Origin: G963704535 sp963704535
Lineage (GTDB): Bacteria; Chloroflexota; Chloroflexia; Chloroflexales; Roseiflexaceae
Reading direction: 5' to 3'
NCBI GenBank assembly: GCA_963704535.1
Contig: OY969916.1
Span: 9,672,001 to 9,736,000 of the forward strand
DNA: 64,000 bases
This document shows, piece by piece, positions 45,275 to 53,164 of the stretch. Within the stretch, counting starts at the first letter, position 1; the number at the start of each line of letters is the position of its first letter. Both the position numbers and the translations under genes were made by a program. The notes beneath the pieces were generated by a model. The model made no database searches. It was given only the letters and a program-made list of their open reading frames with translations, and was not told where the DNA came from.

Positions 45275-46429
45275 CTACTTCCGCCCGCTGTCGTCCTCCG
45301 GCAGTTCCTCGATCGGCTCAGGCAGCGGCTCTGCTAGCGCCGCGCCCCACTCCAGCCCCTTGACCAGGCGGAACACCTCGCGGTGCCGTTTCAGGCCGCG
45401 GTAGCGCGCGATGCCCTCGCGCGTGGAGAGCTTGGTCTCGGCGTAGGCTTTGTTGCTGATCCCCTCGCGGATGACCCGCGCCCAGATCGGGTGCTCCGGC
45501 GCGAAGCGGGCCATGGCGGCGTAGGTGTATTTGCTATCCTCCCACTGCGAGGGTGCCGCGCGCGCCCGGCGCTGGAAGTCCGGCCGGATCAGCCGCTGCG
45601 GGAAATGGCACCAGTCGTTCGCGAGCGGACAGGGGCGGTTGTGAGTACACGGCGCGATCGTCTCGGCGCCCGCGCCGATCAGCTCATCCCGCGCCGCCCG
45701 CACCACCGCGAACCCGGCCGGCGTCCCCGGCTCGACGATCAGCAACAGCCCGGCGGTCAGCCGCCACGCATCGGCGACCACCCGGAGGCGTTCGTCGCCG
45801 TCCAGCTCGTTGAGCACGTGGCCCAGGACGACGAGGTCGTAGGTCGGGGAGAGGGGGAGAGGGGGTGAAGGGGAGAGGGGCCTCACCCCTTCACCCTTTC
45901 TCCCTTTCACCCCTTCTCCTCCGGCGGTCGTCGGTCGTCGGTCGGCCAGGAGGTTCACACGCTCCCAGCGCGCCGCCCGCACGGCCAGTGATGCGCTTTC
46001 GCGCGCCAGGTCGCGACCGAGCGTGATGAAGGCCGGCTCGCGCTCCCAGGCGATCATTGAGCGCAGCGTCGGCCAGCGCGCCGCAGCGGCCCACAGCGCC
46101 GTTCCCGGCCCGCTGCCCAGATCGAGCATTGTTGTCGGCGCCCAGCCGGGGATGCGCGCCGCCGTCGCCGCCATCGCACCATGGAGCTGCGCGTAGGTCG
46201 CCGGGAGCATCAGCGCCACGTAGCCCAACGCTTCGGCGCCGCCGCTCGCCAGCGGCTGCGTGTCGCGCGGCGCGCGGTAGCGCTCGCTCAACTCCTGGGC
46301 CTGGCGCATCCAGCGGGCCTTGGGCGCCGCCGCGAGTGTTCGCGCAATCGCTTGATGTAAATCTTTCGGCAGGGTGAGGCTCCGCTGCTCGCGGCCACGC
46401 TCAACGTTCTGGTTGGTCAAGTCGTCCAT
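45275..46429 (-). CDS. Rsm22-like methyltransferase (ribosomal small-subunit Rsm22 family)
   Basis: 384 residues from the ATG at 46429. The SAM-binding motif is TTMLDLGSGPGTALWAAAAR; VLGHVLNELDGDERLR is motif IV-like. CTHNRPCPLANDWCHFPQRL is the cysteine-rich segment of the Rsm22 family, thought to bind an iron-sulfur cluster. The family acts on the small ribosomal subunit in mitochondria; the bacterial role is less clear. Around residues 170-205 an insert of low complexity (EGVKGRKGEGV, RPLSPSPPLPLSP) is the translation of a CACCCCTT-type octamer array (45850-45925). Confidence 0.85.
   Translation of the reverse strand: MDDLTNQNVERGREQRSLTLPKDLHQAIARTLAAAPKARWMRQAQELSERYRAPRDTQPLASGGAEALGYVALMLPATYAQLHGAMAATAARIPGWAPTTMLDLGSGPGTALWAAAARWPTLRSMIAWEREPAFITLGRDLARESASLAVRAARWERVNLLADRRPTTAGGEGVKGRKGEGVRPLSPSPPLPLSPTYDLVVLGHVLNELDGDERLRVVADAWRLTAGLLLIVEPGTPAGFAVVRAARDELIGAGAETIAPCTHNRPCPLANDWCHFPQRLIRPDFQRRARAAPSQWEDSKYTYAAMARFAPEHPIWARVIREGISNKAYAETKLSTREGIARYRGLKRHREVFRLVKGLEWGAALAEPLPEPIEELPEDDSGRK
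45850..45925. repeat. In-gene octamer array (TTCACCCC/GGGGGAGA) as hairpin
   Basis: GGGGAGAGGGGGAGAGGGGG on the left and CACCCCTTCACCCTTTCTCC on the right are complementary and lie in frame in the Rsm22-like gene. The same words occur intergenically at 48375-48435. Confidence 0.85.
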
Positions 46430-46449
46430 AGCTACCACCGGGATATGAG

Positions 46450-46496
46450 GGAGAGGTTTTATTGAGGGGCAGCCCCTCAAACTCCCCCTTTCACGT
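46450..46496. repeat. Miniature inverted-repeat element, subfamily A (short)
   Basis: ATTGAGGGGCAGCCCCTCAA with ACTCCCCCTTTCACG; located between the kinase end and the Rsm22 gene start. Confidence 0.65.
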
Positions 46497-48340
46497 TTAG
46501 GGCTGGAGCGTCAGCGTGGCCGTCAGCGTGGCCGTCGCCGTCAGAGTTCAGCGTCGGCGTGAGCGTCGGCGCGAGGGTTCGGCGTCTCGGTCGGTGGAGA
46601 AAATGTCGCTGTCGCGGTTGGCAACTGCGATGGCGAGATTGGAGTTGTTTGTGGTGTATCCGTCGGCGTGGGAGCCGGAGTCAGGGGTGGCGCGAGCGTC
46701 GGCGGGGGCTCAATGATATCCGGTGTTGGGCTAGGCAGCGACAGTGTTGCCGTCGGCGCCACGGTCGGTGCCTCGGTCGGGATCGGCGGCTCGGCTGTCG
46801 GCGGAATGGTCGGCTCGACCGGCGGCGCCCTAGTTGGTTCAGGCGTGGGCACCTCGGTTGGCTCGGCTGTCGGCTGCACCGGCACCCTGGTCGGCTGCAC
46901 CGGCACCCCGGTCGGCTCGGTCGTGGGCAATGGAGGCGCGGTCGTCGGCGTCAGCGTGGGCTCTGCCGTCGGCGTCGGTGTGGGAGTTGGCATGGGGGTG
47001 GGCGACGGCGTGTCAGTCACCTGGGTCACGACCAACGAAGGGATCTCGAGCGTCGGCTGCTGGGGCAGGGCGAAGGTGCCTCTATTCTGGATCGCCACAA
47101 GCACCAGTACTGCCAGCACGCCGATCGCCACGATCACCCCCCACGGAATTCGGGCGCCCCCGGCGGCCTGAGCTGTCGGCCCGGATGGTGGCCCAGGCGG
47201 CGGCCCGTACAGATCATCCTCGATCGACTGGCGGCGCGCCGGCGCCGTCGGGCGGCTGGGCGAAGTTGGGCGCGGCTGCGGAGCGGAGCGCGGCGGCGCG
47301 GGCTGGGCAAGGGACGGCGGGCCGGCTCGTGGCTCCACAGGCGCCGGGCCGGAGGGTAGACGCGCCGGCGGCATCACCGGCGCCCGCGGGTCGCGCGTCG
47401 TGTCCCCCCGACCGAGCGACACCGTCGCCTGGCCGGCCGACGAGTCGCGCGGCAGCACCAACGCCGCCAGCTCCGGCGCCTGCGGCACCATGATCCCATA
47501 GCTGCGCGCGACCTGCCGCAGCTCCTCGACAAACGTCCGGCCATCGGCGAAACGGCTCTCCGGTCGCTTGGCCAGAATCTTCGCCAACACCCGATCCAGT
47601 TCGGGCGGCTGGTCCGGATCGACGCTCGACGGCGGCGGCGGGGCGTTCTGGGCGTGCGCGACGATCAGCTGCGGCGTGGTCCCGGAGAACGGCACCATCC
47701 CAGTGATGATCTCATAGGTCGCGATACCGAGCGAGTACAGGTCGCTGCGCCCGTCGACCCGCTGGGCCGATGCCTGCTCAGGCGAGATATACTCAGGCGT
47801 GCCCATGAAGATCCCGGTCCTGGTCAGCCGCTCACCCCGGTTGTCACCGCCGTCGGGCGCCTGTGCAATGCCGAAGTCGGTCAGCAGCACGCGCCCATCC
47901 GTATCGATCATGACATTCTGCGGCTTCACATCGCGATGGACCGCCCCCTGGCTGTGGGCGTAGTCCAGCGCTGCGGCGACCGGGCCGACGATCGCGACCG
48001 CCGCGCCGAGGCCCAGCGCGCCGCGCTCCTCGATGATCGCGTGCAGCGTCCGGCCGCGCACATACTCCATCGCGATGTAGCGCAGCCCATTATGCTCGCC
48101 GACATCAAAAATCGTGACGATATTGGGGTGGCGTAGATTGGCGGCGACTTGGGCCTCGCGCTCGAAGCGCCGGGCGAACTCCGGGTCAACCGCCAACTGG
48201 GGCGCCAGCACCTTAAGCGCGACCGTGCGCTGTAGCGAAGTATCGAGCGCCCGGTAGACGCGCGCCATCCCGCCGCGCCCGATCTGTTCCTGGACCAGGT
48301 AGCGGCCCAACTGCTGGCCAACCAGATGTGTCAACGACAA
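46497..48340 (-). CDS. PknB-type membrane Ser/Thr protein kinase, frameshifted at its tail
   Basis: Repaired length 613 residues. The kinase domain occupies ~1-275: IGRGGMARVYRALD (P-loop), VALKVL (Lys), HRDVKPQNVM (catalytic loop, ~135), TDFGIAQ, and GTPEYISPEQ. A proline-rich linker, one membrane helix (GVIVAIGVLAVLVLVAIQ) and a long extracellular P/T-rich tail follow, instead of PASTA domains. The start is TTG at 48340 or 48334. In the given sequence the tail ends at 46541; two extra bases (CCGAACCCTC and CTGAACTCTG, ~46546-46580) hide the natural ending of TPTLTPT-type repeats and a TAA at 46497. It is divergent from an FHA regulator, its likely partner. Confidence 0.88.
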
Positions 48341-48349
48341 ATCTCCAAC

Positions 48350-48438
48350 AACATGACAAGGTGACAGGGTGAAAGGGTGAAGGGGTGATCCACAAACCCG
48401 CCCCCGTTCACCCCTTCACCCCTTCGCCCCTTCACTTT
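48350..48438. repeat. Octamer arrays (ACAAGGTG / TTCACCCC) as hairpin between divergent genes
   Basis: ATGACAAGGTGACAGGGTGA and AGGGTGAAGGGGTG on the left pair with CCCCTTCACCCCTTCGCCCC on the right. It lies between the kinase start and the promoter of the FHA gene. Confidence 0.75.
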
Positions 48439-48474
48439 CAATCTGGTGTTTTCGTCGCCCTGATGGTATAATCC

Positions 48475-48503
48475 TTGACAGACTATCGCGATTGTACCAT
48501 ATT
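48475..48503 (+). promoter_or_regulatory. Sigma-70-type promoter of the FHA regulator gene
   Basis: TTGACA (48475-48480), 17 nt, CATATT (48498-48503), about 53 nt before the ATG. A perfect TATAAT at 48467-48472 just upstream, without a good -35, may be a second start. Confidence 0.65.
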
Positions 48504-48556
48504 GCGCGCCGGATTTAAAACCGCCGCGCTGGTGGAGGTTTCTGGAGGAGCGCTCC

Positions 48557-49228
48557 ATGCAACCGACCCCCGCACCATTGCTGGTTATCAGGCGCCAGGA
48601 TACGCAGGGCAGCTTGAACGCATCACAGATCGAGTGGGACAAGCCAATGCTCACGCTCGGTCGCGATGGCGCAAATGACATTATTATCGACCACCCGCTG
48701 GCCTCGCGGCGCCACGCGCGGCTGGAGCACGACGAGAACGGCTACTTCGTTCGCGACTTGGACAGCACCAACGGAACATTCGTCAACGGCGATCGCATCG
48801 AGGGCACTCATCTCCTTCGCAACCAGGACCGCGTCTGGGTCGCCGATACCGAGATCATCTTCAACGACCCCGAAGCGACGCAGAAAGGCCCGCTGCCGGC
48901 CGAGATCCTCAAGCGCGTGCGCGCCGTCGAGGAACTGCTGCGGGTAGACAGCCGCGCCAAGGAGGTCTATGTCGAGAGCAAGCTCCTGAACCCGCCCCTC
49001 ACGGTCAAGGAATTTCAACTGCTGGAGCTGCTCTACTCGCATAAAGGCCAGGTGATCAGCAAGGACGAGATCGCGCAGAATGTATGGGATTACGAAGTCT
49101 ACGACTACAACGCGATCGACGCGCTGGTCTACCGCCTGCGGCAGCGGATCGAACACGACCCGAGCAATCCACGCTTCCTGGTGACGGTGCGCGGCTTCGG
49201 GTACAAACTGCTCACGCAGACCGAGTGA
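48557..49228 (+). CDS. FHA-winged-helix transcriptional regulator
   Basis: 223 residues. An FHA domain at ~28-100 has LTLGRDGANDIIIDHPLASR and RDLDSTNGTFVNG, with the Arg, Ser and Asn that bind phosphothreonine. An OmpR-type winged helix follows at ~125-220 (LTVKEFQLLELLYSHKGQVI, DALVYRLRQRIEHDPSNPRF, GFGYKL). No receiver domain is present, so this is a one-component design in which phosphothreonine binding may control DNA binding, similar in idea to mycobacterial EmbR but with the domains in the reverse order and without BTAD. GGAGGAG precedes the ATG. It is divergent from the PknB-type kinase. Confidence 0.9.
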   Translation: MQPTPAPLLVIRRQDTQGSLNASQIEWDKPMLTLGRDGANDIIIDHPLASRRHARLEHDENGYFVRDLDSTNGTFVNGDRIEGTHLLRNQDRVWVADTEIIFNDPEATQKGPLPAEILKRVRAVEELLRVDSRAKEVYVESKLLNPPLTVKEFQLLELLYSHKGQVISKDEIAQNVWDYEVYDYNAIDALVYRLRQRIEHDPSNPRFLVTVRGFGYKLLTQTE

Positions 49229-49336
49229 GGGAAAAGGGGGAGTTTGAGGGGCAGCCCCTCAGTCTCCTCCTTCTCACATTGTAAAGCTGGAAAGGGGAGT
49301 TTGAGGGGGCGCCCCTCAAGAATCCCTCTCCACCAC
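49226..49336. repeat. Two miniature inverted-repeat elements, subfamily A, in tandem
   Basis: Cores GTTTGAGGGGCAGCCCCTCA (~49243) and GTTTGAGGGGGCGCCCCTCA (~49300) are joined by a GTAAAGCTGG spacer. Confidence 0.75.
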
Positions 49337-49377
49337 GGATCGAAGGAATTGAAAACTGAGCCTATCAAGGTCATCGG

Positions 49378-49410
49378 ATTCTCAATTCTCAATTCTCAAT
49401 TTTCAATTCT
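49378..49410. repeat. Heptamer array (AATTCTC)n abutting a start codon
   Basis: ATTCTCAATTCTCAATTCTC then AATTTTCAATTCT runs directly up to the ATG at 49411. Confidence 0.8.
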
Positions 49411-50028
49411 ATGACTGAGATCTACACCCACCGCGTCGAGATCTATACCTCCAGCTTGGTGATCGCAGGCTCGTACGACCTGACGATCTACCGGCGCGTG
49501 AGCGATGCGATCAATGGCGAGCAACGCCAGTACATCCCGCTGCGCGATGCCAGCATCGCGCCGCTGGAGCGGCCCCAGCAGGTCCAGCGCGTGCCGCACC
49601 TGCTGGTCGCGCGCGACGAGGCACTGCTCGTCACCAGCGTCTCGGAGGCCACGCCCCCCGAGAACTACCCGCGCGAGGAGCAGGTGCGCGGCGTCGTCCC
49701 GATCGCGGCGATGTTCTTCACCCCGGCATTCGTGGTGCGCGCGACATTCCACAAGCGGCCTGATCTCACGCTGCCCGAGGCGATCGAGCGGATCTCCGAT
49801 AACTTTGTGCCGCTGCGCGGCATCCAAGTCTTTCCGATGGTGAGCGGCTTTCCGCCCCTGGCGCGCGACTTCGCGGCGCTGGCGCGCGCCCGGATCGTCG
49901 CGCTCTACCAGCTCGCCGAGGCGCCTATGCCTGCGCCCCCGCTCCCGACCGCTGAGAGCGGTGAGCCGGAGATCGTGGCCGAGGCGCCGGCTGAAGATAC
50001 CGCGCGGAACAACACGCCGCCGGCATAG
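49411..50028 (+). CDS. Protein of unknown function
   Basis: 205 residues. The first ~90 residues look like a small beta-rich domain (IYTHRVEIYTSSLVIAGSYD), and VRGVVPIAAMFFTPAFVVRA with LPEAIERISDNFVPLRGIQV suggest a second part; the C-terminal ~40 residues are A/P/E-rich. I do not recognise the family. There is no Shine-Dalgarno because a heptamer array fills the leader, so translation may be leaderless or weak. The DinB-like gene starts 13 nt after the stop, and the NACHT gene follows 12 nt after that, so the three probably form one operon. Confidence 0.7.
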   Translation: MTEIYTHRVEIYTSSLVIAGSYDLTIYRRVSDAINGEQRQYIPLRDASIAPLERPQQVQRVPHLLVARDEALLVTSVSEATPPENYPREEQVRGVVPIAAMFFTPAFVVRATFHKRPDLTLPEAIERISDNFVPLRGIQVFPMVSGFPPLARDFAALARARIVALYQLAEAPMPAPPLPTAESGEPEIVAEAPAEDTARNNTPPA

Positions 50029-50041
50029 TGCAGAGGAACCC

Positions 50042-50641
50042 ATGACTCACCGGGAGACCTTCTACCAGCACATCGCCGACGCACTGACCCAGCCGCCCCA
50101 CGAGCGCCACCGGCGCCTGGCCGAGCTGCATACCCAGGTCGTCGCCGGCTATTGCGGCGCCGTCCAAGCGATCACCGCCGAGGCCGCCGCCGGCCCCAGC
50201 GCCGATGGCCGCACCCTCGCCCAGGTGATCGGCCATATCGCCGAGTGGGACCGCTATGCAATCCTGTCGGCCGGCGAGATGCTGGCCGGCGCCGAGTGGC
50301 CCTGCCTCATGACCTTCTCCCGCTTCATTGAGCCGGATGGCACCCTCCGCAGCTTCAAAAGCGTACACGAGTTCAACGCCCAGCAGGCCGAGCGACACGC
50401 CCAGTGGCCCTGGGAGCGCATCCGCGACCTGGCGATCCAATCGGCGACCGCCATCCAGATCCTCTTCACCCACCCCGCGCTGCTGACGCCCGAGCTGCTC
50501 GAACGGACTAAACCCTACACCTGGACCATGAACGAGACAATCAGGCAGACCCTGCCGGTTGGCTGGTACCTGTGGTTCATCACGATCGAGCACCAGGCCG
50601 TCGAGCACACCGACGAGGTCGGCTGGGCATACGGCGACTGA
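50042..50641 (+). CDS. DinB-like protein
   Basis: 199 residues. GRTLAQVIGHIAEWDRYAIL and a C-terminal WYLWFITIEHQAVEHTDEVG contain histidines spaced like the metal ligands of DinB/YfiT-like four-helix bundles. The ATG at 50042 is preceded by AGAGGAA and lies 13 nt after the upstream stop. It could be a metal-dependent thiol transferase or hydrolase; nothing shows the substrate. The NACHT gene begins 12 nt downstream. Confidence 0.7.
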   Translation: MTHRETFYQHIADALTQPPHERHRRLAELHTQVVAGYCGAVQAITAEAAAGPSADGRTLAQVIGHIAEWDRYAILSAGEMLAGAEWPCLMTFSRFIEPDGTLRSFKSVHEFNAQQAERHAQWPWERIRDLAIQSATAIQILFTHPALLTPELLERTKPYTWTMNETIRQTLPVGWYLWFITIEHQAVEHTDEVGWAYGD

Positions 50642-50653
50642 TTGCGCTAGATC

Positions 50654-53146
50654 ATGGACACCAACCCGCAACAGCCCGACAGCTATTCCCCCTACGAGAC
50701 CGGCCTGCGCACACTGCTAGCCCAGCTCGGTCGCGACCACCCGCGCTACGCCGAGGCGCTCACCTACCAGCAGCGGCTGCTTGAGAACATCGCCGGCGCG
50801 CGGCGCTACGGCGACCAGGAGCTGCGCCGGGCCGAGCGCGCCGAGATCGTCGACCGGCTGAACGAGCTGGCCGCCGCCACCGGCGACCGCACCTTCAACG
50901 AGCTGTGCGGCCCACCCGCAGCCCTTGCTGGGCCGCTCTACGACGACGAGGCGACATACAGGGCCAGGCTGGCCGACCGGCACCGCAAGCTGGACTTCAT
51001 CGGCATCCCTGAGCTGAAAGAGCACCCGCCGATCACCATCGAGGATATCTTCATCACGTTGCGGGCCGAGCCGGAGGTGGATCATGCCCACGCCGCCGCC
51101 GAGATCCTAGCGCCCCAACGTTCGCCGGGCCCGCCGGATTCGCAGCCCGCCGCCCCCGACGCCGGGCTGCTAGTGCGGGCCGGCGCGCCGGTGGCCCTGA
51201 ACCAGGCCCTGCGCGAGGCCAACCACCTGGCCGTACTGGGCGACCCCGGCTCCGGCAAGACCACGCTGCTCAAATACCTGACGGTGATCTGCGCCGAGGA
51301 GCGCGCCGCCGAGTTGGGCCTGCCTGACGACAGGGCCGGGCCGCGTCTGCCGATCTTCGTGCCATTGCAGCAGTTCGCCGTCACTACCGCCCGCCGCCGC
51401 CAGGATTACAGCCTGCTCGATTTCTTCTACACCTACGCCGACGAACGGCTGCTGCTCAAACTCGCGCCCGGATTCTTCGAGGCCGCGCTACGGGCCGGTC
51501 GCTGCCTGGTCTGCCTCGACGGGCTCGACGAGGTCTGGGCGGTCGGGCAGCGCGCCGAAGTGCGCGACGCCGTCGCCGCGCTGGCGGCCCGCTTCCCCGC
51601 CAATGCCTACATCGTCACCTCGCGCATCGTCGGCTACCAGGAAGCGCCGCTGGACCGGCGCGACTTCGCCCACCACACCGTGCTGCCGCTCTCCAACGCC
51701 GACATCCACCAGTTCGTCGGCAAGTGGTACGGGCAGCGCGAGCGCGACCCGGTCGAGCGCCGGCGGCTGGCCGTGGACCTGATCGACACCATCGAGCAAG
51801 AGCCGCACATCCAGTCGCTGGCGCGCAACCCGCTGCTGCTGACGATCATCGCCCTGGTCCACCGGGCCGAGGCCGAGCTGCCCCGGCGCCGCGTCCAGCT
51901 CTACGGCAAATGTGTCACAACCCTGGTCGAGACCCGCGAAAAGGTCAAAGGGCTGGCGATCGAGGAGCGGCACCTGCTCTCCTACTCCGAGCAGCGCCAG
52001 TTGCTTGAGCGGCTGGCCTACACGCTGCATACCCGCGCCGAGCAGACCGGCCTGGCCGAGCTGGTGCTGGAGGGCGAGCTGGAGCTGCTGCTGACCAACT
52101 TCCTGATCGAAGAGGAACTGACTGACCACCGCGGCGCCGCCCGCGACAAAGCCCGCGCCTTCATCGAGCTGACCAAGAGCCGCGCCGGCCTGCTGATCGA
52201 GCGCGGCGCCGGCGAGTTCGATTTCGCCCACCCGACCTTCCGCGAGTACCTGGCCGCGTCCGATATCGTGACCCGCAACATCCTGGGCGGCGTCGAGGCG
52301 ATCTGGAGCGAGATCGCGCCGCGCCTGCACGTCGCCCACTGGCGCGAAGCGCTGCTGCTGCTGCTGGGCCTACTCAACCGCTACAAACGGTTCGCCACTG
52401 CCCTGGTCGAGCGGGTACTCGACGCCGGTGAGCGCGACCTCTTCGAGCCGACGCTGCACCGGCACCTGTTCCTGGCCGCCCGGATCATGGCCGACCGGGT
52501 GGAGATCAGCCTCACCCTACGGCGGCGGATCGTCGAGGCGCTGCTGGAGATCGCCCGCGCCGGGCCGTGGTGGGAGCGCGAGGACGCGCTGGCGGCACTG
52601 TCCGAGCTGACCGGCGACGCCTACGCCGCCGAGCGGCTGCTGGCGCTGGCCCGCGACACGACCGCGCCCGCTGGGGTGCGCCGCGGCGCTGCCGTGGCGC
52701 TGGCGGCGATCGGGTGGGCCGCCGACGCGCGGCGGGTGCTGCGGGCGCTCGGCCGCGACCAGCAGGTCCCGGCGACGGTTCGCTACGGGGTGGCGCAGGC
52801 GCTGGAGCGCCTGGGCCAGCCCAAAGAGGCCGTCACGGTGCTGCGGGCGCTGGGGCACGACGAACACGTCGAACCGACGGTGCGCCGCTTCGCCGCCGAG
52901 ATGCTGACCCGCATGGGGCGCGTGAATGATGCGGAGGCCATATCGATCATCCCAGCCGTCAGGAGGGCGATCGTTCGCATTCCGATGAGCCGCGCTCGGC
53001 TGGCCAATCTGGCGAGCCGCGCTCGGCTGGCCGATCTGCCGGCCGAAGAGCTGCTGGTGCTGGCGCGCGATCCCCACCAGAACCAGACCATCCGCTACGA
53101 CGCCTACCGGCGGCTCAAGGGACTGCTGGGCGGGGGCAGCGGCTGA
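50654..53146 (+). CDS. NACHT-domain STAND ATPase with N-terminal adaptor-like domain and HEAT-like repeats
   Basis: 830 residues. N-terminal helical domain (~10-85, ARRYGDQELRRAERAEIVDR), of the sort found in front of many Chloroflexota and cyanobacterial NACHT, TIR and protease effectors (effector-associated-domain type). NACHT core: LGDPGSGKTTLLKYL (Walker A, ~195), CLVCLDGLDEVW (Walker B, ~283), TSRIVGY (sensor), and FAHPTFREYLAA (winged-helix end). From ~590 onward helical HEAT-like repeats probably form the sensor. Bacterial NACHT proteins include antiphage systems. No separate effector domain is fused, so the adaptor may recruit one. A coupled start after the DinB gene is likely. Confidence 0.88.
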   Translation: MDTNPQQPDSYSPYETGLRTLLAQLGRDHPRYAEALTYQQRLLENIAGARRYGDQELRRAERAEIVDRLNELAAATGDRTFNELCGPPAALAGPLYDDEATYRARLADRHRKLDFIGIPELKEHPPITIEDIFITLRAEPEVDHAHAAAEILAPQRSPGPPDSQPAAPDAGLLVRAGAPVALNQALREANHLAVLGDPGSGKTTLLKYLTVICAEERAAELGLPDDRAGPRLPIFVPLQQFAVTTARRRQDYSLLDFFYTYADERLLLKLAPGFFEAALRAGRCLVCLDGLDEVWAVGQRAEVRDAVAALAARFPANAYIVTSRIVGYQEAPLDRRDFAHHTVLPLSNADIHQFVGKWYGQRERDPVERRRLAVDLIDTIEQEPHIQSLARNPLLLTIIALVHRAEAELPRRRVQLYGKCVTTLVETREKVKGLAIEERHLLSYSEQRQLLERLAYTLHTRAEQTGLAELVLEGELELLLTNFLIEEELTDHRGAARDKARAFIELTKSRAGLLIERGAGEFDFAHPTFREYLAASDIVTRNILGGVEAIWSEIAPRLHVAHWREALLLLLGLLNRYKRFATALVERVLDAGERDLFEPTLHRHLFLAARIMADRVEISLTLRRRIVEALLEIARAGPWWEREDALAALSELTGDAYAAERLLALARDTTAPAGVRRGAAVALAAIGWAADARRVLRALGRDQQVPATVRYGVAQALERLGQPKEAVTVLRALGHDEHVEPTVRRFAAEMLTRMGRVNDAEAISIIPAVRRAIVRIPMSRARLANLASRARLADLPAEELLVLARDPHQNQTIRYDAYRRLKGLLGGGSG

Positions 53147-53164
53147 TGAGAGGTTGTACAACTT

